Below are positions 1-5,642 of a stretch of DNA of 6,353 bases, in pieces (position 1 is the first letter of the stretch; each line of letters starts with the position of its first letter). The notes under the pieces were generated by a model, which had not been told where the DNA came from, did no database searches, and was given only the letters and a program-made list of their open reading frames with translations. The stretch is taken from assembly GCA_002315885.1 (NCBI GenBank), contig DCIO01000076.1:1-6353 (forward strand), in the 5' to 3' direction. Position numbers and translations under genes: made by a program. The stretch comes from Lentisphaeria bacterium UBA1724. Lineage in GTDB: Bacteria > Verrucomicrobiota > Lentisphaeria > Oligosphaerales > Oligosphaeraceae.

Positions 1-146
1 CTCTTATGGCCAGACTCTTATGGCTAGACTCTTATGGCCAGACTCTTATGGCCAGACTCTTATGGCCAGACTCTTAGGCTAGACTCTTAGGGCCAGACTC
101 TTATGGCCAGACTCTTAGGCTGGACTCTTAGGCTGGACTCTTAGGG
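1..146. repeat. Tandem array of 13-14 bp repeats at the 3' end of mnmG
   Basis: Ten full units and one partial unit stand head to tail, starting at 1, 15, 29, 43, 57, 71, 84, 98, 112, 125 and 138. The commonest unit is CTCTTATGGCCAGA (copies 1, 3, 4, 5 and 8). Variants are CTCTTATGGCTAGA (copy 2), CTCTTAGGCTAGA (6), CTCTTAGGGCCAGA (7) and CTCTTAGGCTGGA (9 and 10); the last unit is only CTCTTAGGG. Every unit contains TTA, which is TAA on the minus strand, and the TTA at 141-143 is the stop codon of mnmG. TGGCCA in the main unit is a palindrome, so neighbouring units could pair. Copies far from mnmG are nearly uniform, and those next to it vary in sequence and length. The array probably continues beyond the left edge. 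Confidence 0.95.
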
Positions 147-1997
147 ATTTTGCGTATCTGCGGAGTGTTTTTTTGCGTGAATTTGCAGGATTGCGATTTC
201 GGCGGGGGTGACGCCGTCGATACGTGCGGCCTGTCCGAGGCTCTCGGGTTGGCGCTTTTTCAGCTTCTGTTTTGCTTCAATGGACAGCCCAGGCAAATCG
301 TAATTGAAATCCTGTGGTAATTTCCAGGAATCCAGGTCCAGCATCACCTTCGCTTGTTCGGATTGCTGAGCCAAGTAGCCCGCATATCGGGCATCAATCG
401 TCAGTTGGCGCAATGCACGGTGGTCGAGGGGAGGCAGTTCGGGGTGTTCGGCATATTCGAAATCGGGGTGTGTCAGCAGTTCCAAGACGCTCTTGCCGCC
501 CATACGGATGCCGCCTAGAGTCTTTCGTGCTTCTTCGATATCCGCTTCAAGTTTTTCCACGCGGTCCAGGGCGGTGCGAGTTGCCAGGCCATACTGGTAT
601 CCCAGTTTGGTCAGTCGTCGGTCCGCATTGTCTTGGCGCAGAGCCAGTCGGTATTCGGCGCGTGAGGTAAAGAGCCTGTAGGGTTCCACGATATCCTTCG
701 TGACCAAATCATCCACCATGACACCCAAATAGGCCTGGTCTCTACGCAACCGCAGTGGTTCACCCATCTTCCCTGCGAAGCGGGCTGCATTCAATCCCGC
801 CATTAGGCCCTGTCCCGCGGCCTCTTCGTAGCCCGACGTGCCGTTGATCTGTCCTGCCAGGAAAAGCGATGGGTATCTGCGTACCGCCAGAGAGGTATCA
901 ATCTGGGATGGGAAGACGAAATCATACTCGATGGCATATGCGTATCGAGAGATAAACGCATTGGCGCATCCAGGCAACGAACGCACCATCTGCCATTGCA
1001 CATCAATGGGCATGGAGGTGGAAAGGCCATTCAGGTAATACTCGTCCGTGCAATCGCCCTCGGGTTCCACGAAAATGTGGTGGCAGGGATGCTCGGTAAA
1101 ACGGACGATCTTGTCCTCAAAGGACGGGCAATAGCGGGTGCCAATGCCTTTGATCACGCCCGAATACATGGCTGAGCGCTTCAAATTTGCCAGGACAATC
1201 TCACGGGTCGCCTCGGTGGAATGGGTCAGATAGCAACTCCGCTTCTCCAACTCCAGCGTGCCAAAGAAGGGCACCTCGCCTCGGTCCATCAAGCCGAAGG
1301 AGAATCCCGCGCCAGAGGTATCCGCGGGTTGTGGAGTCAATTCCGAAAAGTCGATGGTCTTGCCCAAGATGCGAACCGGCGTGCCAGTCTTCAAGCGCCC
1401 GACTTCTAAGCCAAGTTCCTCGGAAAGGCAACGTGAGAGTGCCAGTGCCGCGGCGTCGCCTGCGCGCCCGCCAGGGAGTTGCTGCAGTCCGTAATGCAGA
1501 GTCCCTCCTAGGAAAGTGCCCGTGGAGAGCACCACGGCTTTTGCGCGCCACTCTTCATTCAAGGAAGTCCGAATTCCGCAGACCTGCTTCTTTTCGTCCA
1601 GCAGCAATCCTGTGACTTCCGCCTGGAGGATATCCAGATTCGGGGTCAATTCCATGACCATCTTCATGCGCTTCTGATAAAGCGCCTTGTCGCACTGCGC
1701 ACGGGGGGAATATGCCGCAGATCCCATGGACTCATTCAGCATCCGGAATTGAATGGTGGTGGCATCCGCATTGCGTCCCATCTCACCGCCCAGGGCATCG
1801 ATCTCGCGTACCAACTGTCCTTTTGCGACGCCGCCAATACAGGGGTTGCAGGACATCTGCGCCAGATGGTCGTTGTTCAGCGTAATTGCCAGGGTCTTCG
1901 CCCCAACGCGCGCCGATGCCAACGCCGCCTCGCATCCCGCATGGCCGCCACCGACTACGATGACATCGTATTCAATTGGAGGAATGCATGCACTCAT
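141..1997 (-). CDS. mnmG: MnmG (GidA), tRNA U34 carboxymethylaminomethyl synthase subunit
   Basis: MnmG is the FAD-dependent partner of MnmE. The cytosolic complex adds (carboxymethyl)aminomethyl groups to the wobble uridine of certain tRNAs. The 618-residue product has the usual family length. Visible motifs in order: an FAD-binding Rossmann motif GGGHAGCEAA (residues 16-25), the CNPCIGG block (50-56, usually CNPAIGG), RLKTGTP (201-207), CPSFEDK (290-296) with the second conserved cysteine, and GTSGYEEAAGQG (386-397). A C-terminal helical domain ends in a block like GVTPAEIAILQIHAKK. The open frame continues upstream to 2093, but that part overlaps tRNA-Leu. I chose ATG at 1995-1997 because AGGTGA lies four bases upstream and family homology starts there. 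The stop codon is supplied by the repeat array. mnmE is not in the window. The only visible promoter upstream is that of tRNA-Leu, with a terminator in between. Confidence 0.96.
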   Translation of the reverse strand: MSACIPPIEYDVIVVGGGHAGCEAALASARVGAKTLAITLNNDHLAQMSCNPCIGGVAKGQLVREIDALGGEMGRNADATTIQFRMLNESMGSAAYSPRAQCDKALYQKRMKMVMELTPNLDILQAEVTGLLLDEKKQVCGIRTSLNEEWRAKAVVLSTGTFLGGTLHYGLQQLPGGRAGDAAALALSRCLSEELGLEVGRLKTGTPVRILGKTIDFSELTPQPADTSGAGFSFGLMDRGEVPFFGTLELEKRSCYLTHSTEATREIVLANLKRSAMYSGVIKGIGTRYCPSFEDKIVRFTEHPCHHIFVEPEGDCTDEYYLNGLSTSMPIDVQWQMVRSLPGCANAFISRYAYAIEYDFVFPSQIDTSLAVRRYPSLFLAGQINGTSGYEEAAGQGLMAGLNAARFAGKMGEPLRLRRDQAYLGVMVDDLVTKDIVEPYRLFTSRAEYRLALRQDNADRRLTKLGYQYGLATRTALDRVEKLEADIEEARKTLGGIRMGGKSVLELLTHPDFEYAEHPELPPLDHRALRQLTIDARYAGYLAQQSEQAKVMLDLDSWKLPQDFNYDLPGLSIEAKQKLKKRQPESLGQAARIDGVTPAEIAILQIHAKKHSADTQNP

Positions 1998-2020
1998 GAA
2001 TTCACCTGAAATTGCGGTAC

Positions 2021-2058
2021 AAAAAAAATCCCGGCTACCGTTTGGGGTAACCGGGATT
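2021..2058 (-). terminator. Intrinsic terminator of tRNA-Leu, just ahead of mnmG
   Basis: On the minus strand a 12-pair stem with one internal mismatch (2027-2034/2051-2058 and 2036-2039/2046-2049; C2035 faces A2050) encloses a 6-nt loop. A run of eight T follows (2021-2028). It lies six bases after the tRNA CCA end. Only 23 bases separate the T run from the mnmG start codon, so mnmG transcripts coming from the tRNA promoter must read through it. Confidence 0.9.
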
Positions 2059-2063
2059 GATAT

Positions 2064-2150
2064 TGGTGCTCGGAGCGGGACTTGAACCCGCACGGATGTT
2101 ACTCCATTAGGCCCTCAACCTAACGCGTCTGCCAATTCCGCCACCCGGGC
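2064..2150 (-). tRNA. tRNA-Leu(GAG), CCA encoded
   Basis: The 87-nt class II tRNA folds fully. It has acceptor GCCCGGG/TCCGAGC, D arm GCG/CGC with GG in the loop, anticodon stem TTAGG/CCTAA with loop TTGAGGG (anticodon GAG at 2114-2116), a long variable arm GGA/TCC, and T arm GCGGG/CCCGC with loop TTCAAGT. Discriminator A and an encoded CCA follow. It would read CUC and CUU codons. The acceptor has one mismatch, C3 opposite A70, and a G7-U66 pair; all other stems are sound. It is transcribed from its own promoter at 2181-2208, away from tRNA-Gly. Confidence 0.96.
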
Positions 2151-2180
2151 AAACAAATTGTTGTTTGTGAAAACGGGGTT

Positions 2181-2208
2181 ACTATAATGAATTTTTTGAG
2201 GATTGCAA
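2181..2208 (-). promoter_or_regulatory. Candidate sigma70-type promoter of tRNA-Leu
   Basis: Read on the minus strand: -35 TTGCAA (2208-2203), a 16-nt spacer, then -10 TATAGT (2186-2181). Transcription would start near 2174, about 24 nt before the mature tRNA. A C-rich stretch lies between the -10 and the likely start, as in many stable-RNA promoters. The same hexamers and spacing occur upstream of tRNA-Gly, which supports both calls. No experimental start site is available here. Confidence 0.65.
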
Positions 2209-2283
2209 GTGCCCCCGCGAACTTCTTTTAAAATTCGGAATCTGTTTTGGGATTTCTCTTTCGTGTGATTTTTGAGAGTGGAG

Positions 2284-2311
2284 TTGCAAGAATAGATTGT
2301 CGGGATATAGT
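2284..2311 (+). promoter_or_regulatory. Candidate sigma70-type promoter of tRNA-Gly
   Basis: -35 TTGCAA (2284-2289), a 16-nt spacer, then -10 TATAGT (2306-2311) followed by AAGGCTCG. Transcription would start near 2318, about 17 nt before the mature tRNA. The hexamers and spacing are identical to the divergent tRNA-Leu promoter. The 75 bp between the two -35 boxes contain A/T-rich tracts but no other element I can name. Confidence 0.65.
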
Positions 2312-2334
2312 AAGGCTCGTTCCCGAAATTCGAT

Positions 2335-2408
2335 GCGGGTGTAGCATAATGGTAATGCTTCGGCCCTCCAAGCCGACCACGTGGGTCCGATTCCCATCAC
2401 CCGCTCCA
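2335..2408 (+). tRNA. tRNA-Gly(UCC), CCA encoded, with unusual C33 and C55
   Basis: The 74-nt cloverleaf has perfectly paired stems: acceptor GCGGGTG/CACCCGC, D stem GCAT/ATGC with GG in the loop, anticodon stem TCGGC/GCCGA, and T stem GTGGG/CCCAT with one G-U. Discriminator T and CCA are encoded. Anticodon TCC is at 2367-2369, reading GGA and GGG. The anticodon loop is CCTCCAA, so position 33 (2366) is C where U is almost universal. The T loop is TCCGATT, so position 55 (2387) is C where U (pseudouridine) is almost universal. Its own promoter, a clean terminator and intact stems argue against a decayed copy. U34 makes it a candidate MnmEG substrate, as tRNA-Gly(UCC) is in E. coli. Confidence 0.93.
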
Positions 2409-2423
2409 TCTTTTTTCAAAATT

Positions 2424-2449
2424 GGCCGCTTTTCAGCGGTCTTTTTTTT
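2424..2449 (+). terminator. Intrinsic terminator of tRNA-Gly, just ahead of cysK
   Basis: GGCCGCT (2424-2430) pairs with AGCGGTC (2435-2441), with one G-U, around a TTTC loop. Eight T follow (2442-2449). A shorter T run also follows the tRNA CCA end at 2411-2416. The cysK start codon lies only eight bases after the T run. Confidence 0.9.
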
Positions 2450-2457
2450 ATCATACG

Positions 2458-3387
2458 ATGATTTCCGATACGATTTTAGACGCATTAGGTCATACGCCGC
2501 TTGTCCGTCTGCATCGGATGGTGAAGCCTGGTTGGGCTGAAGTCCTGGTGAAATTTGAGGCATTGAATGTTGGTGGTTCCGTGAAGACTCGGACCGCTGC
2601 GAACATGATATACGATGCCATATCGAAGGGGCTGTTGAAATCCGATTCGATTATTGTGGAGCCCACCAGTGGCAACCAGGGCATTGGCCTGTCGTTGGTT
2701 GGTGCGGTATTGGGTTACAAGGTCCGTATCATCATGCCGGATTCGGTGAGTGAGGAGCGCGTGAAGCTCATGCGTCACTATGGTGCGGATGTGGTGTTGG
2801 TGCATGACGCGGGCAATATCGGTGATGCCATAGCCGAATGCGCCAGAATGGCTCAGCAGATGGCGGCGGAGGATTCGCGTGTGTATGTCCCCGAGCAATT
2901 TGGCAATCCCGCCAATCCTGCGGCCCACAAGTTGCATACGGCATTGGAGATCATGGAGCAGGCCGCGAAGCCGATTCATGGTTTTTGCTCTGGGATTGGC
3001 ACTGGTGGCACCCTCAGTGGCATAGGCGAGGTCCTGAAGGCTCAGAATCCCGAGATTGAGATTTGGGCGGTGGAGCCCGCGAATGCGGCTATCTTAGCGG
3101 GCGGTACCATCGGCACGCACTTGCAGATGGGCATCGGCGACGGTCTGATTCCCAAGAATCTCAATACCAAGATCTACTCGAATATCCTGGTGGTTGAAGA
3201 TGATGATGCTTTGGAGACCGCCCGTGACCTGGCCCGCAAGGAAGGCCTGATGGCGGGCATCTCCTCGGGCACCAATGTCTTTGCCGCCCTGAAATTGGCA
3301 GAAAAACTAGGCGAAGGGAAGACCGTCGTCACCATCCTGCCCGATACCGCGGAGAGGTACTTCTCCACGCCACTTTTCCAAGAATAA
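2458..3387 (+). CDS. cysK: Cysteine synthase (O-acetylserine sulfhydrylase), PLP fold type II
   Basis: The product makes L-cysteine from O-acetylserine and sulfide using pyridoxal phosphate in the cytosol. The 309 residues match the usual CysK length. Visible features: GHTPLVRL (11-18), the PLP lysine K43 in GGSVKTR (family norm SVKDR), the substrate loop PTSGNQGIG (69-77, usually TSGNTG), the phosphate-binding loop GTGGT (180-184), ISSGTN near the C-terminus, and LPDTAERYFSTPLF close to the end, where Asp replaces the Ser seen in enteric CysK. Fold and family are secure. Specificity for another activated serine, such as O-phosphoserine, cannot be excluded. I chose ATG 2458 because the family N-terminus starts there; a TTG in the same frame at 2422 would mean translating the terminator. 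There is no Shine-Dalgarno sequence, since the bases just upstream are the terminator T run. No cys-pathway gene is adjacent. Confidence 0.93.
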   Translation: MISDTILDALGHTPLVRLHRMVKPGWAEVLVKFEALNVGGSVKTRTAANMIYDAISKGLLKSDSIIVEPTSGNQGIGLSLVGAVLGYKVRIIMPDSVSEERVKLMRHYGADVVLVHDAGNIGDAIAECARMAQQMAAEDSRVYVPEQFGNPANPAAHKLHTALEIMEQAAKPIHGFCSGIGTGGTLSGIGEVLKAQNPEIEIWAVEPANAAILAGGTIGTHLQMGIGDGLIPKNLNTKIYSNILVVEDDDALETARDLARKEGLMAGISSGTNVFAALKLAEKLGEGKTVVTILPDTAERYFSTPLFQE

Positions 3388-3405
3388 TTTCCCGTTTTTT
3401 CCGTT

Positions 3406-3415
3406 CCCCCCCCCC
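3406..3415 (+). repeat. C10 homopolymer upstream of rubrerythrin
   Basis: Ten consecutive C lie in the 69-bp gap between cysK and the rubrerythrin gene, 41 bp before the start codon. T-rich sequence precedes the tract. I see no intrinsic terminator after cysK and no convincing promoter hexamers in the gap, so rubrerythrin may be co-transcribed with cysK or use a promoter I cannot recognise. Confidence 0.9.
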
Positions 3416-3456
3416 TCGATTAACAACCTATCCAACTAACAACAAGGAGAATTACC

Positions 3457-4005
3457 ATGAAACGTTATGTTTGCCCCGTTTGCGGTTATGTCTATGAAGG
3501 CGACGCAGCTCCCGAGAAGTGCCCACAGTGCGGTTGCATCGGCTCCAAGTTCACTGTCCAGGAAGCCGCCGCTGAAAAGAAGGTCTGGGCTTGCGAACAC
3601 GTGATTGGCGTTGGCGCCGACGTGGATCCCGAAGTGAAGCAGGGTCTCATTGACAACTTCAACGGCGAGTGCACCGAGGTCGGCATGTATCTGGCCATGT
3701 CCCGCCAGGCCGAGCGCGAGGGGTATCCCGAAATCGCGGAGGCCTACAAGCGCTATGCGTTCGAGGAAGCCGAGCACGCCGCCAAGTTCGCCGAACTGCT
3801 GGGCAATGTCCTGGTTGCCGATACCAAGAAGAATGTCGCCATGCGCGCCGATGCCGAGCAGGGCGCCTGCGCTGGCAAGCTGGCTCTGGCCAAGCGCGCC
3901 AAGGAACTGGGCTACGATGCCATCCACGACACCGTCCACGAAATGGCCAAGGATGAAGCCCGTCACGGCGCTGGCTTCGAAGGCCTCCTGAAGCGCTACT
4001 TCTAA
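3457..4005 (+). CDS. Reverse-type rubrerythrin (N-terminal rubredoxin domain, C-terminal diiron domain)
   Basis: Rubrerythrins reduce hydrogen peroxide, and in some anaerobes oxygen, in the cytosol with electrons from rubredoxin or NAD(P)H oxidoreductases. In this 182-residue protein a rubredoxin-like FeS(Cys)4 site comes first: CPVCG (6-10) and CPQCG (22-26). A four-helix diiron domain follows, with likely ligands E71, E104 and H107 (EEAEH), E134, and E167 and H170 (EARH). Classical rubrerythrin has the reverse domain order; this order is that of clostridial revRbr. AAGGAG at 3444-3449, seven bases before ATG, is the best ribosome-binding site in the window. Codon choice is strongly biased (many GCC, AAG, GGC), which suggests high expression. 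The gene is probably monocistronic at its 3' side, because a strong terminator follows at 4026. Confidence 0.94.
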   Translation: MKRYVCPVCGYVYEGDAAPEKCPQCGCIGSKFTVQEAAAEKKVWACEHVIGVGADVDPEVKQGLIDNFNGECTEVGMYLAMSRQAEREGYPEIAEAYKRYAFEEAEHAAKFAELLGNVLVADTKKNVAMRADAEQGACAGKLALAKRAKELGYDAIHDTVHEMAKDEARHGAGFEGLLKRYF

Positions 4006-4025
4006 ACGCGATTCTTGATTGATAC

Positions 4026-4061
4026 GCCGCCAAGTGGGATTGCCCCGCCTGGCGGCTTTTT
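4026..4061 (+). terminator. Intrinsic terminator of rubrerythrin
   Basis: GCCGCCA (4026-4032) pairs with TGGCGGC (4050-4056). After one A-C mismatch the stem continues as GTGGG (4034-4038) with CCCGC (4044-4048), including one G-U, around a 5-nt loop. Five T follow (4057-4061). It lies 20 bp after the rubrerythrin stop codon. Confidence 0.92.
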
Positions 4062-4069
4062 CATATATT

Positions 4070-4090
4070 CGGGGCAACGGAATTGCCCCG
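4070..4090. other. Perfect 8-bp hairpin in the lspA leader region
   Basis: CGGGGCAA (4070-4077) and TTGCCCCG (4083-4090) form an uninterrupted stem around the loop CGGAA. No T run follows on either strand, so it is not a standard intrinsic terminator. It starts nine bases after the rubrerythrin terminator and could stabilise an RNA end, act as a backup terminator or bind a protein; the sequence does not decide. Confidence 0.7.
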
Positions 4091-4104
4091 TACAGAACCC
4101 CCTA

Positions 4105-4133
4105 TTGGCAAAAGTCGAAAGTATGGTTATCTT
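4105..4133 (+). promoter_or_regulatory. Possible promoter of the lspA-miaA-coaE operon
   Basis: TTGGCA (4105-4110), a 17-nt spacer, then TATCTT (4128-4133). The -35 matches consensus at five of six positions and the -10 at four of six. The start would be near 4140, leaving a leader of about 70 nt before GTG 4210. Another -10-like TATGAT occurs at 4155-4160 without a good -35. A promoter is expected here because the terminator at 4026-4061 isolates the operon from rubrerythrin. Confidence 0.35.
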
Positions 4134-4209
4134 ATGTGCACTGCCCGTCAAAGTTATGATGTCGAGGCGTTATCGTTTTTAGAGATTTACTCTTTCTCTT
4201 TTTCCCCCT

Positions 4210-4713
4210 GTGAAATCCTTTTCTCTTTCCAAGACCTCTCTTATGGGGTGGCCTGGGGTATGTTGTATGCTGGTCCTGATTCTGGACCACCTGACAAAAT
4301 TCCTGGTCTATCATAATTGGCCCGAGCCCTATCAGAACGAAATCGTCGTGGTGCCTGGTTTTTTCCGGTTGGTGCACTGGCGGAATCTGGGTGCGGCGTG
4401 GGGCATCTTTGCGGGGCGTACCTGGCTGCTTGGGTGCGTTTCTTTGGCGGCGTCCCTGGCGTTAGTTTTGTTTTGGCGGAAGATTTCCGAGAAGGATCCC
4501 CACTATGCATTGCCCTGCGGGGTGCTTCTGGGTGGTGTTCTGGGGAATATGATTGATCGATTCTTCTTCTTTGACGGTGTGGTGGACTTCCTTCGTTTTG
4601 AGTTCTGGCCCGCCTTCAATATCGCCGACAGCGCCATTTGCTGTTCGGTGGTCTATCTCATCATCTACGAGCTCTTCTTTGTTCGGAAGAACGAGAAATC
4701 CACCGAAGGCTGA
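4210..4713 (+). CDS. lspA: Lipoprotein signal peptidase (signal peptidase II)
   Basis: LspA is an integral membrane aspartic protease that removes the signal peptide from diacylglyceryl prolipoproteins. The 167-residue length is typical. Visible features: a first hydrophobic helix containing LILDHLTKFLV (D26, T29, K30), the NLGAAWG block (59-65), GNMIDRF (112-118), and the likely catalytic pair D126 (GVVDFLRF) and D140 (FNIADSAI). Four hydrophobic segments fit the family, and a charged tail ends the protein. The start is uncertain. GTG 4210 gives a lysine-bearing N-terminus before helix 1, while ATG 4243 gives a shorter protein. An in-frame stop at 4180-4182 limits the upstream side, and neither start has a Shine-Dalgarno sequence. 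The TGA stop shares one base with the miaA ATG, so the two are probably translationally coupled. Confidence 0.93.
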   Translation: MKSFSLSKTSLMGWPGVCCMLVLILDHLTKFLVYHNWPEPYQNEIVVVPGFFRLVHWRNLGAAWGIFAGRTWLLGCVSLAASLALVLFWRKISEKDPHYALPCGVLLGGVLGNMIDRFFFFDGVVDFLRFEFWPAFNIADSAICCSVVYLIIYELFFVRKNEKSTEG

Positions 4714-5642
4714 TGGGTTTGGAGTCGATTGTCATCCTAGGACCGACTTGCTCCTGGAAGAGCGCGGTAGGCGCCCGTCTGGCGCATCTGTTGTCGGGTG
4801 AGGTCATTTCCTTTGATTCCATGCAGGTCTATCGTGGGTTGCCGATTGGCACTGCCCAGCCCAGTGTGGAAGAGCTGTCCCTGGCGCCCCATCATCTCGT
4901 GAGCTGTCTGGATATCTCCGAGCCCTGGAATGTGAATCTCTTTGTGCCAGAGGCTACGCGTTTGATTGACGAAATCGTTTCCCGTGGTCATCGGCCAGTT
5001 CTTGTGGGCGGGACGGGACTCTACGCCCGTGCGTTGGTCTATGGTTTCAGTCTGATGCCCAGCGATGCCGCCATTGCGGAGAGCCTCCGTGTGGAATCTG
5101 CCACCCCCGAGGGATGCGAGAAACTCCGGGATGAGCTCCGTGCGGTTGGTGAGATTCCCCGAGACATCTCCTTGAATCCCAGGCATTTGGCCCGTGCGGT
5201 GGAGGTGTTTCGCTTGACGGGGAAGGCTCCCTGGACGCTCCAGAAAAAGCAGGATGCCCCAAAAGCGGGCTTCCGTCAATTTGTCATTCTGCCTGATTTT
5301 CCACAACTGAAAGAGCGCATCCGTCTTCGGACGGCGAAGATGCTGGAAGCCGGGTGGGTGGAGGAATGCCGAGAGGCGCTTGGGCGTGGTTTGGCGCAGG
5401 CTCCCACGGCCTGGCAGGCGCTGGGATATCGGGATATCGCCACCGCGCTTGAGGCGGGAATGCCTGGCGGAATGGCCGCCTTGCAGGAAGTGCTGGCCAA
5501 TCGGACCATCCAGTATGCGCGGCGTCAAATCAGCTGGTTCAAGCATCAGCATCCCGGTGCGGTTTTCATTCCGGTGGAGGATTTCCAGGGTGATGTTCCC
5601 CAGCGGATTCTTGAAATCATTCGGAAGGAATTAGCCTTATGA
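4713..5642 (+). CDS. miaA: MiaA, tRNA A37 dimethylallyltransferase, with altered P-loop
   Basis: MiaA transfers the dimethylallyl group of DMAPP to N6 of A37 in tRNAs that read U-starting codons. The 309 residues are normal for the family. Visible features: the P-loop region GPTCSWKS (10-17), SFDSMQVYRGLPIGTAQP (33-50) with the conserved D35, PHHLVSCLDISEPW (59-72), VGGTGLY (98-104), LNPRHLARAVEVFRLTGK, QALGYRDI, and the C-terminal TIQYARRQISWFKHQ block. The family P-loop is GPTASGKT, but here the glycine before lysine is tryptophan (W15, codon TGG 4755-4757). Either the active site is altered or one base is wrong. The rest of the protein looks intact and conserved. An in-frame extension runs upstream into lspA; I chose ATG 4713 because it overlaps the lspA stop, the family begins there, and GAAGG lies at 4705-4709. 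Confidence 0.94.
   Translation: MGLESIVILGPTCSWKSAVGARLAHLLSGEVISFDSMQVYRGLPIGTAQPSVEELSLAPHHLVSCLDISEPWNVNLFVPEATRLIDEIVSRGHRPVLVGGTGLYARALVYGFSLMPSDAAIAESLRVESATPEGCEKLRDELRAVGEIPRDISLNPRHLARAVEVFRLTGKAPWTLQKKQDAPKAGFRQFVILPDFPQLKERIRLRTAKMLEAGWVEECREALGRGLAQAPTAWQALGYRDIATALEAGMPGGMAALQEVLANRTIQYARRQISWFKHQHPGAVFIPVEDFQGDVPQRILEIIRKELAL

Noticed and set aside
1..146. CRISPR array
   Set aside because: Units are 13-14 bp, directly abutting, with no unique spacers.
1998..2093. N-terminal extension of mnmG by 32 codons
   Set aside because: It would translate the tRNA-Leu terminator and part of the tRNA gene. The shorter start has a ribosome-binding site and matches the family.
2182..2563. 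Open frames across the tRNA-Gly region and into cysK (minus strand 2182-2409 and 2228-2563, plus strand 2247-2540)
   Set aside because: They run over a complete tRNA gene, promoters and a terminator. The minus-strand product resembles the spurious proteins often predicted antisense to tRNA genes.
3436..4077. A 213-codon open frame on the minus strand covering the whole rubrerythrin gene
   Set aside because: It is an antisense shadow: strong codon bias in rubrerythrin removes stops from the opposite strand. The translation has no recognisable family and crosses the terminator.
4737..5552. A 271-codon open frame on the minus strand opposite miaA
   Set aside because: MiaA motifs on the plus strand are unambiguous; the antisense translation has low-complexity, basic composition and no start context.
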